A DNA stretch of 64,000 nt, from contig PHEH01000014.1 of NCBI GenBank assembly GCA_002841155.1, positions 124,001 to 188,000 of the forward strand. Direction: 5' to 3'. Below, piece after piece: positions 25,080 through 33,313 of this stretch. Within the stretch, counting starts at the first letter, position 1. Every line of letters starts with the position of its first letter. This DNA comes from Alphaproteobacteria bacterium HGW-Alphaproteobacteria-18 (GTDB lineage: Bacteria > Pseudomonadota > Alphaproteobacteria > Caulobacterales > Hyphomonadaceae). The position numbers and the translations under genes are program-made. The notes under the pieces are model-generated. The model saw only the letters and a list, made by a program, of their open reading frames with translations. It was not told the DNA's origin and ran no database searches.

Positions 25080-26438
25080 ATGAAACGGATACTCGTCGCT
25101 GTAGGGCTGCTCGCCTTTGCAGTTACTGGCGCGTCGGCTGAGCCGGCATCTGCAACCAACCCGCCGAGCACCTTCCAGCTCGACAATGGCATGCAGGTCG
25201 TTGTGGTGCCCGATCATCGCGCTCCCGTTGTCACCCATATGGTGTGGTACAAGGTCGGCGCCGTTGATGAGGCGCCGGGGAAATCCGGCATCGCCCACCT
25301 CTTCGAACATGTGATGTTCAAGGAGACGAAGAATATCGGCCCGGAGGAGTTCACCTCCATCGTCCAGCGTTCGGGTGGCCAGCTCAACGCCTTCACCTCC
25401 TGGGACTACACCGCCTATTTCGAACGGGTCCACAAGGACCAGCTCGGCAAGATGATGGAGCTGGAAGCCGAGCGGATGGTGAACCTCATCATCAATGACG
25501 ATCCCAAGGGCCCGTTCATTTCCGAGCGCGATGTGGTCAAGGAAGAACGCCGCCAGCGGATCGACAACAATCCCGGCGCGCTGCTCCAGGAAATGGTGCT
25601 CTCCGAATTCTGGAAGGGCCACCCTTACGAGATCACCGTCATCGGCCTGATGGATGAAGTGAATGCGCTGACCCCGCAGGACGGGCTGGACTTTTACCGG
25701 GAGTATTACAGCCCGGAGAACGCCATCCTCGTGGTTGCCGGGGATGTGACCGAAGAAGAGGTGCGCACGCTGGCCCAGGTGCATTATGCCCCGATCCAGC
25801 CCACCGGCCAGGCCCATGCCGGGCGCAAATGGCAGCCCGTCGCGCCGCTGGCGGAAACCAAGCTGATCACCCATGCCGATCCCAAAGTGCGCCAGCCTGT
25901 CTGGAGCCGCTACTATATGGGCACCTCGTTCAGCCGCGACCGGGAAACCGCGCTGGCGCTGGAAGTTGGGCTGGAAGTCCTCGGTGGGGGAACCACCAGC
26001 CGCCTCTACCAGGCCCTCGTTGAGCAGCAGAAACTGGCCATCAATGTCGCCACCTTCGCCTGGACAACGCTGCATGATGAAGGCCCTGCCGTGATTTACG
26101 GCACGCCGGTCAGCGGCCTCAGCCTTGAGGCGCTGGACGAGGCTGTCATGGCCGAGATCGAGAAAGTGCTGGCAGAAGGCTTCACCGAAGACGAGGTCCG
26201 CCGGGCGCGTAACAAGCTCGCCGCCTCGGCCATCTATCAGACAGACAGCCAATCCTCGATGGCCAATCATTATGGCGCCAATCTCGTCCTGGGCTTCACG
26301 CTGGAAGAGATCGCCCGGTATCCTGAGGAAGTCCGGCAGGTCAGCGCGGAAGAGGCGCTCGCCGCCGTGCGCGCGGTTTTCGGCGCCGACAGGAACTACA
26401 TCACCTCCCATCTTCTGCCGGCTGAAGGAGACTTCTGA
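25080..26438 (+). CDS. M16-family zinc metallopeptidase (catalytic subunit)
   Basis: A 452-residue pitrilysin/insulinase-type peptidase with a signal peptide (about 1-20), so it acts in the periplasm. The inverted zinc motif HLFEH gives H73, E76 and H77, with the distal zinc ligand in the ERDVVKEERRQR helix about 75 residues on. The C-terminal M16 domain is also present. Bacterial M16 enzymes work as pairs, one with the zinc site and one without; the partner follows immediately, the genes overlapping by one base (TGATG at 26438). Confidence 0.93.
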   Translation: MKRILVAVGLLAFAVTGASAEPASATNPPSTFQLDNGMQVVVVPDHRAPVVTHMVWYKVGAVDEAPGKSGIAHLFEHVMFKETKNIGPEEFTSIVQRSGGQLNAFTSWDYTAYFERVHKDQLGKMMELEAERMVNLIINDDPKGPFISERDVVKEERRQRIDNNPGALLQEMVLSEFWKGHPYEITVIGLMDEVNALTPQDGLDFYREYYSPENAILVVAGDVTEEEVRTLAQVHYAPIQPTGQAHAGRKWQPVAPLAETKLITHADPKVRQPVWSRYYMGTSFSRDRETALALEVGLEVLGGGTTSRLYQALVEQQKLAINVATFAWTTLHDEGPAVIYGTPVSGLSLEALDEAVMAEIEKVLAEGFTEDEVRRARNKLAASAIYQTDSQSSMANHYGANLVLGFTLEEIARYPEEVRQVSAEEALAAVRAVFGADRNYITSHLLPAEGDF

Positions 26439-27838
26439 TGCTCAAGCGCCTGCTTTCCTCCAGCGCCGCTGCGGCCATCTTCCTCGCCGCCTGCGCCACC
26501 CCGCCCGCCACGCACGCTGATCTTGACGGGGTCTCGAAGGCCCCCCCCGCCTTGCTGGAAGTCGCCTTTTATGATGGCGATTTCGTCGATATCCAGCAAT
26601 TCGACACGCCGGGCGGGGTTTCCGTCTGGCTGGTCACCGAACCCTCCATCCCGATTGTCTCGGTACAGATGGCCTGGCGCGGTGGCTCGATTGCCGATCC
26701 CGATGGGCTGGAAGGCCTCGGCCAGGCGGTCGTCTATGGCATGAATGAAGGGGCAGGGGATCTGGACTCCCTCGGCTTCCAGACCGCCATGGAAGACCTG
26801 AATATGAGCTTTGGCTGCTCCAATGGCAGCGAATGGACCAGCTGCTCGGCCACCATGCTGTCAGACAACGCCGCCGCCTCGATGGCGCTGGTCGCCAGCG
26901 CGCTCACCGCGCCCCGCTTCGATCAGGGCCCGTTCGAACGCTTCGTGCGCGAGCAGGAAGTGAGCCTCCGGACGCGGGAAACCTCTGCCGGCTATCTCGC
27001 CTGGCGCGCTCAGTCTCAGGCGCTCTATCCCGGCCACCCCTTTGCCCGCGAAGTTTCGCCCGAAAGCCTGGCCGCGCTGACGCCCGATCTGGCCCGCGCC
27101 CATAAAGACGCGCTGATGACGAAGGACCGCCTCATCGTCACCGCCGTGGGCGCTATCTCGCCGGAAGAACTCGCCGTGCTGATCGACGCGGCAATCGCCG
27201 GTCTGCCGGAGACAGGCGAGGTGCCAGCAGCTGCCCCGGTCAAACTGCCCGAGGTGGCGGCCACAGAGCCGGTCGTCGTATCGCTGCCCCAGCCCCAGAG
27301 CCTGGTGCGTTTCATCGGCCCGGCGATGGACCGGTCAAACCCGGACTTCTTTCCGGCCTTCGTGCTGAACTACACCTTCGGCGGCGGCGGCTTTGAAAGC
27401 CGTCTCGTCAAGACGCTGCGGGTGGAGAAGGGCCTGACCTATGGCGTCAGTTCCAGCATCGATCCTAATCCGTCCTTCACCGTCTGGTCAGGCGGCGGCC
27501 AGACCAAGAATGAAAGCGCCGGGGAGTTCATCACCGGCATTCGGGACGAGATGCAGAAATTCATCGAAGGCGGCGTGACCGAGGCAGAGCTTTCCGACGC
27601 CAAGGCCTATCTGATCGGCTCCTATCCGCTGGGCTTTGACTCCAACGCCAAGATCGCGGGCAATATCATGTCGATCCGCCAGGACGATCTCGGCATCGAC
27701 TATTTCGACCGCCGCAACGCCCTGATCGAAGCCGTCACCCTGGAAGACGTAAACCGCGTTGCGGCAACCTACCTCGCACCGGAACGCTTCAGCTTCTTCG
27801 TTGTCGGCGAACCCGAAGGCCTCGGTCCGGTAGAGTAA
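26438..27838 (+). CDS. M16-family non-catalytic partner, lipoprotein
   Basis: A 466-residue M16 homologue with a lipoprotein signal (lipobox LAAC) where the upstream partner has an ordinary signal peptide. The zinc motif HxxEH is absent: the equivalent position reads GLGQAVVYGMNEG. The C-terminal R/Y motif used by the non-catalytic subunit to hold substrate is present in LRVEKGLTYGVSSS. It should dimerise with the catalytic subunit and tether it to a membrane. The genes are translationally coupled. Confidence 0.92.
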   Translation: MLKRLLSSSAAAAIFLAACATPPATHADLDGVSKAPPALLEVAFYDGDFVDIQQFDTPGGVSVWLVTEPSIPIVSVQMAWRGGSIADPDGLEGLGQAVVYGMNEGAGDLDSLGFQTAMEDLNMSFGCSNGSEWTSCSATMLSDNAAASMALVASALTAPRFDQGPFERFVREQEVSLRTRETSAGYLAWRAQSQALYPGHPFAREVSPESLAALTPDLARAHKDALMTKDRLIVTAVGAISPEELAVLIDAAIAGLPETGEVPAAAPVKLPEVAATEPVVVSLPQPQSLVRFIGPAMDRSNPDFFPAFVLNYTFGGGGFESRLVKTLRVEKGLTYGVSSSIDPNPSFTVWSGGGQTKNESAGEFITGIRDEMQKFIEGGVTEAELSDAKAYLIGSYPLGFDSNAKIAGNIMSIRQDDLGIDYFDRRNALIEAVTLEDVNRVAATYLAPERFSFFVVGEPEGLGPVE

Positions 27839-27843
27839 CCTCC

Positions 27844-27879
27844 TTACTCCTCTCCCGAGCGCGGGAGAGGAGGGGTCCA
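27844..27879. repeat. Palindrome after the M16 pair
   Basis: CTCCTCTCCC and GGGAGAGGAG form a 10-bp perfect stem with a GAGCGC loop, a few bases after the M16 stop codon. The core matches the smaller palindrome after ileS at 23875. It is probably a REP-like unit that may also stabilise or terminate the M16 transcript. Confidence 0.65.
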
Positions 27880-27910
27880 CGCCCGAAGGGTGTGGGAGGT
27901 GAGGGCGGCG

Positions 27911-28000
27911 ACGTCCGAAACTGTCCAGGACTGTCCCAAACTGTCCTGAAGTGTCCTGAAGTGTCCTGAAGTGTCCCGGATGTGTCCCGATCTGTCCGGC
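27911..28000. repeat. Tandem array of 10-bp TGTCC repeats
   Basis: Nine consecutive units of 10 bases (one spacing of 11) follow the consensus STGTCCYGAA, for example CTGTCCTGAA and GTGTCCTGAA. The last unit is followed by TTTGGCGCGG. The array lies between the convergent M16 and NUDIX genes. A shorter array of the same type is at 51721-51780, also between convergent genes. The stretch 27839-28157 holds no gene; beyond the array I see nothing in 28001-28157. Confidence 0.9.
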
Positions 28001-28157
28001 TTTGGCGCGGGTATATCGGGGGACAAGGCGCTCCACTCTCCAACACCGCCGCGCCTGAAAACCCAGCCGCGCAAGGCGTTGCGCGCCGCCCAATCCGCCC
28101 GCACCGCGCAGCGGGTAAACTCCTCCTCATCCGGAAAGGAAACTTTCCCGCCAGAAC

Positions 28158-29108
28158 TCAGTCAGGAGACTTTCGCGGTGTTGCCAGCCCCGGCGCCGCA
28201 AAGCCCCCTGAGGGGTGGCGCCGGTAGGTGAAGAGTTCGGCAGGGCGCCCGCCGGTCGAGGGTTCCATCTGGCCGGTGCCGGTCACAAGCTGCGTCTTTT
28301 CCAGAGCGCGGCGGAAATTCTGTGTGTGCAGCCCGAGGCCGAGGATTGCCTCGACCGCGCGCTGCAGCTCGGTGAGCGTAAAGCGTTCGGGCATCAGCTC
28401 GAACACCACCGGGCGGTATTTGATCTTGCTGCGCAGCCGGGAAAGCCCGGTGGCGAGAATCCGTCTGTGGTCGGAGGTCATGGCCGCGCCGAGGCGGATG
28501 CCTGCCTCGGGCAGGCCGGCATCGCGCGCGCATTCGGCCACAAGGCCCGCCTCATAGAGCAGCTCATAGCGCTCCAGCACCCGCTCCTCGATCCAGCGGG
28601 CACCGTCCAGGCCAAAGGCGATCCGTGCGCGCTCGGCCCGCTGTTCATTGCCCGCTGCCCAGGTCTTGAGGCGCGGGGCAATCTCGCCATCGATCAGGGC
28701 AGGGCGGCCGCCGCGATGATCCTCCCACGGAAAGTATTGATACCAGCTGCGCCAGCGGGCCTCGAAATTGGCCGCCACCGGGCGCTCCTCCGGCGTCAGG
28801 GCAAGATAGCCCACGGAGATGACGTGGGCATTGGGCGGGGCGTCCACCACGGTCGCCTCCGGCGTCTCGCGGTCCTTGTCGCCAAAGGTGTAGAGCTGCT
28901 CGACATAGCCCAGCTCAAAGCCCGTCTGCTCGCGCACCCAGCCCCTCAGCGAGAGGTCGAACGTGCGGTGGTTGACCGGGTCGAACGGGCCGAAGGGCAG
29001 GGCCTCTTCGCCGCTCGGCCGGCGGGTGACCAGCACATGCGGCTCGCCATCCTGAATGGCAACCATCACGGCCGAGAGACCAATCAGCAGCGCCGAGGAA
29101 GCGGGCAT
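28158..29108 (-). CDS. NUDIX-domain winged-helix regulator, NrtR-like
   Basis: A 316-residue protein with an N-terminal NUDIX fold (about 1-150) and a C-terminal winged helix (about 230-300: ERFTLTELQRAVEAILG and TQNFRRALEK). The NUDIX box is degenerate, as in NrtR regulators that bind ADP-ribose-type ligands instead of cleaving them. Alphaproteobacteria have a group of such proteins described as NAD-metabolism regulators, and this fits it. No NAD genes are adjacent in the window. It is translationally coupled to the upstream HD hydrolase (one-base overlap at 29108). Confidence 0.82.
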   Translation of the reverse strand: MPASSALLIGLSAVMVAIQDGEPHVLVTRRPSGEEALPFGPFDPVNHRTFDLSLRGWVREQTGFELGYVEQLYTFGDKDRETPEATVVDAPPNAHVISVGYLALTPEERPVAANFEARWRSWYQYFPWEDHRGGRPALIDGEIAPRLKTWAAGNEQRAERARIAFGLDGARWIEERVLERYELLYEAGLVAECARDAGLPEAGIRLGAAMTSDHRRILATGLSRLRSKIKYRPVVFELMPERFTLTELQRAVEAILGLGLHTQNFRRALEKTQLVTGTGQMEPSTGGRPAELFTYRRHPSGGFAAPGLATPRKSPD

Positions 29109-29734
29109 CAGATTGCCTCCGCCGCGATTACGGCCTGGATATCTTCAAACCGCTTCAGGAACACCCGCTGCGCGTCCGGAGAGGAAAGAGGGGTCAGGCG
29201 GAACGTCATGCCCTCGGGGGGATGGCCAAAAAACCCGTCCGACTCCGCCTCGCTGAAGCCTGCCAGCTGCACCGCCTCAAACCAGGCGCAGATATGATCG
29301 GCCTTCTTGATCGTCTTCTTCAGCCTGGCCGGGGTGACGGGTTTCAGGCCAAAACGGATATGGATCGCCTCCTGAAGGCGCGCCTCCACATCCTTGTAGC
29401 TCTCCCCGAGCAGCGCCTTGAACGGGGAGATCATATCCCCGATCACATATTCCGGGCTGTCATGCAGCAGGGCCGTCAACCAGGCGTCCGGCCCGAGACC
29501 CGGCTCCAGCTTGCGCACGATCTTCTCAACCAGCACCGAATGCTCGGCCACCGAGAAGGCATGCTCGCCCCGCGTCTGCCCATTCCAGCGCGCCACACGC
29601 GCCAATCCATGGGCAATATCCTCGATTTCCACATCCATCGGGGAAGGGTGCGCCAGATCGAGACGCCGGCCAGACAGCATGCGCTGCCAGACGCGAGGGG
29701 GCTTAACAGAACGCTTCAAAGGGTGGGGCTCCAT
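29108..29734 (-). CDS. HD-domain phosphohydrolase, YfbR-like
   Basis: A 208-residue HD-superfamily hydrolase. Metal ligands are visible in GEHAFSVAEHS, ALLHDSPEYVIGDM and the later KKADHICAWFEA. YfbR-type enzymes dephosphorylate deoxynucleoside 5-prime monophosphates, though other substrates are possible. It precedes the NUDIX regulator and shares its transcript. There is no signal peptide, so it is cytoplasmic. Confidence 0.87.
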   Translation of the reverse strand: MEPHPLKRSVKPPRVWQRMLSGRRLDLAHPSPMDVEIEDIAHGLARVARWNGQTRGEHAFSVAEHSVLVEKIVRKLEPGLGPDAWLTALLHDSPEYVIGDMISPFKALLGESYKDVEARLQEAIHIRFGLKPVTPARLKKTIKKADHICAWFEAVQLAGFSEAESDGFFGHPPEGMTFRLTPLSSPDAQRVFLKRFEDIQAVIAAEAI

Positions 29735-29926
29735 CGGGGCATCTTAAGGGATTGGTAGCACGGGTAAATAAACCGGGGCGAAAACGTTACAAACTCGCCT
29801 TGTTTATGCCCCGCTTTGCCAATGACGCATTAAGGGGTCTCAGGCATAACCCTTGCATTACAGGCAGTGGCCCCGGTTTTGTTATGGGCTGCGGCAACAG
29901 GCAAGTAGAGTAACGGTGAACGCCCC

Positions 29927-30076
29927 ATGATCGACATCCTGCACCAATTCGCAACCGGTTCCGGATTTCCTCTGGCCGTCCTGGTGTGTGGTGCCATCAT
30001 CGTCGTCACTGAGGCCGCTCGCGCCAGCCGCCGCGCCCTCTGGGGTGACCTCTTCACAGAAGATTTTGACGAATAG
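29927..30076 (+). CDS. Small single-pass membrane protein (49 aa)
   Basis: A short frame from an ATG at 29927 to a TAG at 30074-30076 codes 49 residues. It opens MIDILHQFATG, has one clear hydrophobic helix (PLAVLVCGAIIVVTEAA, about 15-31), then a basic stretch (RASRRALW) and an acidic end (EDFDE). This positive-inside pattern suggests a real small membrane protein. No family is recognised and the ribosome-binding site is weak. It lies between the divergent HD operon and the convergent KASIII-like gene. Confidence 0.55.
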   Translation: MIDILHQFATGSGFPLAVLVCGAIIVVTEAARASRRALWGDLFTEDFDE

Positions 30077-30091
30077 TCCTCTTCGGGGCGA

Positions 30092-31213
30092 TCAGCCCAC
30101 CTTTTCCAGCACCACAGTTCCCGCCGAATAGCCTGCCCCGAAGGAGCAGATCAGCCCTTTCTGTCCGGAGGCAAAGTCTTCCGAGTGCAGATGGAAGGCG
30201 ATGATCGAGCCGGCCGAGGATGTATTGGCATAGGTGTCGAGCACCGTTGGGCTCTCCGCCTCAGTGGCCTCATGGCCCAGCACTTTCGATGAGATCAGCC
30301 GGTTCATGTTGGCGTTTGCCTGATGCAGCCACATGCGCTTGAGCGTGCCCGCTTCGATCCCCAGTTCGCCCAGATGGCCGTTGATCATCTCGGCCACCAT
30401 CGGCACCACTTCCTTGAACACCTTGCGGCCTTCCTGAACGAACAGCTTGTCGGGCGTGCCAATGCCCTCCGGCGCGGCGCGGTTCAGGAAGCCGAAATTG
30501 TTGCGGATATTGTTGGAGAACTGGGTCTTCAGCCGGGTGCCGAGGATCTTCCAGTGCCTGGCCGGGGCAATGGCTTCGTCTTCTACGAGGATAGCGGTTG
30601 CCACATCACCAAAGATGAAATGACTGTCGCGGTCTGTGAAGTTGAGATGGCCCGAGCAGATTTCGGGGTTCACCACCAGCACGGATTTCGCATTGCCAGA
30701 CCGCACGAAATCGGCCGCTGTCTGGATGCCGAAGGTCGCCGAGGAACAGGCAACGTTCATGTCGAAGGCAAAACCCTCAATGCCGAGCGCCTCTTGAATC
30801 TCGATCGCCATCGCCGGATAGGCGCGCTGCATGTTGGAGGCTGCGCAGATTACGGCGCCGACATCCTTGGGGTCGCGCCCGGCCCGCTTGAGCGCCTCGC
30901 GGGCCGCATGCACGCCCATTTCGGCCAATACGGAGATCTGCTCATTCGGGCGTTCAGGAATGCGCGGCGTCATGATGTCAGGATCAAGGACGCCTTCCTT
31001 GTCGATCACATAGCGCGCCTTGATGCCTGACGCCTTCTCGATGAACTCGACCGAGGAGTGGGTTTTGGGCTCCAGCAGGCCGGAGCTGATATCGGCAGCG
31101 TTCTCGACATTCCAGTTGTCAGCCCAGGCATTGTAGCTCGCGACGAGCTCTGCATTGGAAATCGAGTTGGGCGGGGTCCACAGGCCTGTGGCGGAAATCA
31201 CGGGGCTCGGCAT
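30092..31213 (-). CDS. 3-oxoacyl-ACP synthase III-like (KASIII/FabH family)
   Basis: A 373-residue thiolase-fold condensing enzyme. The catalytic triad is visible: Cys in NVACSSATFG, His in HQANANMN and Asn in NTSSAGS. It is about 50 residues longer than E. coli FabH, as in the FabH-like group often annotated beta-ketoacyl-ACP synthase III in alphaproteobacteria. Extra residues lie near the N-terminus. It would condense an acyl-CoA with malonyl-ACP. The start at 31213 has GGAG upstream; the frame is open further but the family similarity begins with MPSPVISATG. No other fatty-acid genes are adjacent. Confidence 0.88.
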   Translation of the reverse strand: MPSPVISATGLWTPPNSISNAELVASYNAWADNWNVENAADISSGLLEPKTHSSVEFIEKASGIKARYVIDKEGVLDPDIMTPRIPERPNEQISVLAEMGVHAAREALKRAGRDPKDVGAVICAASNMQRAYPAMAIEIQEALGIEGFAFDMNVACSSATFGIQTAADFVRSGNAKSVLVVNPEICSGHLNFTDRDSHFIFGDVATAILVEDEAIAPARHWKILGTRLKTQFSNNIRNNFGFLNRAAPEGIGTPDKLFVQEGRKVFKEVVPMVAEMINGHLGELGIEAGTLKRMWLHQANANMNRLISSKVLGHEATEAESPTVLDTYANTSSAGSIIAFHLHSEDFASGQKGLICSFGAGYSAGTVVLEKVG

Positions 31214-31341
31214 AGGGGTCTCCGGCGGTGCCTGTCCACCCGCAGGCGTCAGGCCCTTCTTGCTATATCCTTGTGAAACAAGCTGTAACGCGCGTTGCAG
31301 GTGTAGCACAAGGCTGACCCGTCACGCCGGTCAACGGCGCC

Positions 31342-31617
31342 TTATCTGTCCACCTGGCCAGGGCCGCCATAGACCTGCCGCAGGCGCTCACGCTCCTCGG
31401 CTTCGCGGATGCTCTCCTGCATCCGGTCGATTTGCTTCTGATGTTCGCCCTTGGCCGCTGCAATCACCATCTCCCGGCAGAGACGGCGTTCTTCCGGATC
31501 GACCTTCTTCTCGCAGGCAACGAGCGCATCCGTCCCGGCCTTGTCCTGCCAGCTGACACAGCCAGCCACAGGCAAGAGGGCCAGCAAGGCGCCGGCGGCG
31601 GCCAGTGCGCGGATCAT
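31342..31617 (-). CDS. Small lipoprotein with a C-x11-C pair (copy 1)
   Basis: A 91-residue lipoprotein with lipobox VAGC. The mature part has a Cys-x11-Cys pair around acidic and arginine residues (VDPEERR) and a charged C-terminal helix rich in Glu, Gln and Arg. The next gene upstream codes a similar lipoprotein with the same C-x11-C spacing, so the two appear to be a diverged tandem duplication. Start and stop overlap by 4 bases with that gene (31614-31617). No known family is recognised. Confidence 0.7.
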   Translation of the reverse strand: MIRALAAAGALLALLPVAGCVSWQDKAGTDALVACEKKVDPEERRLCREMVIAAAKGEHQKQIDRMQESIREAEERERLRQVYGGPGQVDR

Positions 31618-31823
31618 GGGCCCTTCTTGCGGCCTTGTTCCCGCTTGGTCGTCAGGGCTACGTCTGCCACGATGTTCTGGACGCATCTGGCGCGGTCTTC
31701 CTCGTCCTGGATGCTGGCGCAGGCATCAAGCGGATTGGCGTAGGCATTGGAGGGCGCGCTGCTCTGGCAGCCCCCGGCAACAGACAGCAATCCCGCCGCC
31801 GTCAGAAACATAATCGCTTTCAT
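31614..31823 (-). CDS. Small lipoprotein with a C-x11-C pair (copy 2)
   Basis: A 69-residue lipoprotein with lipobox AGGC and, like its neighbour, a Cys-x11-Cys pair enclosing an acidic/Arg run (IQDEEDRAR). It ends in a basic stretch (TKREQGRKK). ATGA overlaps link it to tag on one side and to the other lipoprotein on the other, so it belongs to the ygfZ-tag-lipoprotein-lipoprotein operon. Function unknown. Confidence 0.7.
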   Translation of the reverse strand: MKAIMFLTAAGLLSVAGGCQSSAPSNAYANPLDACASIQDEEDRARCVQNIVADVALTTKREQGRKKGP

Positions 31824-32401
31824 GATACCTCCCGCACACCCTTGTGGCGGGGACATCCTAGCTCATGATCGTTCACCATGCCAACGGCCTGAGCCCAGGC
31901 ATAAACGATCGTGGGGCCAACAAATTTAAACCCGCGCTTCTTGAGGTCTTTTGACATGTCTGCCGACCAGTCCGTGCTGGTAGGGGCCTCGCGGTAATTC
32001 TTCCAGCGGTTCACAATCGGTTTGCCGCCCACAAAGCGCCAGCAGTAACGGGAAAAATCCTCGCCCGCCTCCATCATCGAGAGGTAGACCTGAGCATTGC
32101 CGATCACCGCTTCGATCTTTTTTGGGCTGCGGATGATGCCGGGATTGGTGAGGGCTTTCTCGGCGCGCTTCGGCGTCCAGCGGGCGAGCCTTTCCGGGTC
32201 GAACCCGTCAAACTCCTCCCTTATGCTCTCGCGTTTGCGTAGGATGGTGATCCAGCTGAGGCCTGCCTGCATTCCGTCGAGCTGCAACTTCTCCCACAGC
32301 GCGCGCGGGTCGCGCTCGGGTACGCCCCACTCTTCGTCATGATAGGCCCGGTAGAGCGGATCGGTCAGCGGCGCCCAGCCGCAGGAATGGGGTTCACTCA
32401 T
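31820..32401 (-). CDS. tag: DNA-3-methyladenine glycosylase I
   Basis: A 193-residue Tag glycosylase that excises 3-methyladenine from alkylated DNA. The zinc snap of the family is intact: C7 and H21 near the N-terminus and H179 and C183 near the C-terminus. YHDEEWGVP and the LDGMQAGLSWITILRKRE helix match the family. It starts inside the end of ygfZ (8-base overlap, 32394-32401) and its stop overlaps the next lipoprotein start. The link with ygfZ and small lipoproteins does not change the inferred repair role. Confidence 0.94.
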   Translation of the reverse strand: MSEPHSCGWAPLTDPLYRAYHDEEWGVPERDPRALWEKLQLDGMQAGLSWITILRKRESIREEFDGFDPERLARWTPKRAEKALTNPGIIRSPKKIEAVIGNAQVYLSMMEAGEDFSRYCWRFVGGKPIVNRWKNYREAPTSTDWSADMSKDLKKRGFKFVGPTIVYAWAQAVGMVNDHELGCPRHKGVREVS

Positions 32402-33209
32402 CGGCCATGGCCTCCAGATGGGCTTTGACTTCGGCAATCAGCCAGGGCGCGCCGTCGATATCTGCGGGCGCGTCATTGACCGTTACCGGCTGTTTGTCGG
32501 CAATGGATTTGGCAAACCGGTCGGTGCGGATCAAGGCGAGGGCTTCACCCGTTGCGGCGCTGGTCACGGTGCCAAGGAGGCCAGCCGTCCCGGCGCGCAC
32601 TTCGGCGCCGGTCACCAGGCCCTCGCCTTTCAGGCGCACGGTGCGCTTGCGGATCAGGCCCTTGCGCTTCATCCGGCTGGCCACTTCCTGGCCGACGAAA
32701 CACCCCTTTTTGTAGTCGATGCCGACCATCAGATCCATGTTGATGTCGGTGGGGAAGACCTCGGCGGCGCGGTAATCGCGGCCCCATTCGGGAATGCCCG
32801 CCGCGATGGCGAGCGCGTCCCAGCCGGGCAGCGGCTCGGCAACGTCGCCCGCAGGCGCAATCGACCGGCGAGGCAGTTTCGGTGTGCGCGGATCGGCCGC
32901 CCCGTCCACATGGATGGCCGGAACCAGCATCTCATCGCGCCCGATCTCCACCGCCGAGCGCAGCCGGAACATTTTCAGGCGTTTCATCAGATCGTCGGCG
33001 GCGTCTTCATGCACATCAATCAGCACGCCCCCAGCGGTGCGGTGGGCGATGTAATCGGCAATGATCTTCCCCTGCGGGGTCAGCAGCGCGCCGTAGCGCG
33101 CCTCACCTTCTGCCCAGTCGGCCACCTTGTGTGTCACCGTCCGCTCCAGCAGGGCGAGCGTGTCAGGGCCGGTCAGGCGGAGGATGGCGCGGTCAGGAAG
33201 GCGGTGCAT
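32394..33209 (-). CDS. ygfZ: Folate-binding protein YgfZ
   Basis: A 271-residue GcvT-like protein with the family signature KGCFVGQEVASRM (K-G-C-x-G-Q-E), whose cysteine is essential in the family. YgfZ/IBA57 proteins use tetrahydrofolate and help maturation or repair of certain Fe-S enzymes. The N-terminal part (LTGPDTLALLERTVTHKV) is typical. It heads a four-gene leftward operon with tag and two lipoproteins, and is divergent from pyrC at 33314. Confidence 0.92.
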   Translation of the reverse strand: MHRLPDRAILRLTGPDTLALLERTVTHKVADWAEGEARYGALLTPQGKIIADYIAHRTAGGVLIDVHEDAADDLMKRLKMFRLRSAVEIGRDEMLVPAIHVDGAADPRTPKLPRRSIAPAGDVAEPLPGWDALAIAAGIPEWGRDYRAAEVFPTDINMDLMVGIDYKKGCFVGQEVASRMKRKGLIRKRTVRLKGEGLVTGAEVRAGTAGLLGTVTSAATGEALALIRTDRFAKSIADKQPVTVNDAPADIDGAPWLIAEVKAHLEAMADE

Positions 33210-33313
33210 GAGGCTGATCTAAGCCCGCTGACGCCCTGCCGCAATGGCCACCCCCATCGCGCCAGCCGTCTCGGCCCTCGTGACTTTTCCTCAAAGCGGC
33301 GCGATAACACGCC

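Noticed and set aside
27911-28000. TGTCC array considered as a CRISPR array.
   Set aside because: Units are 10 bases without spacers and no cas genes are near.
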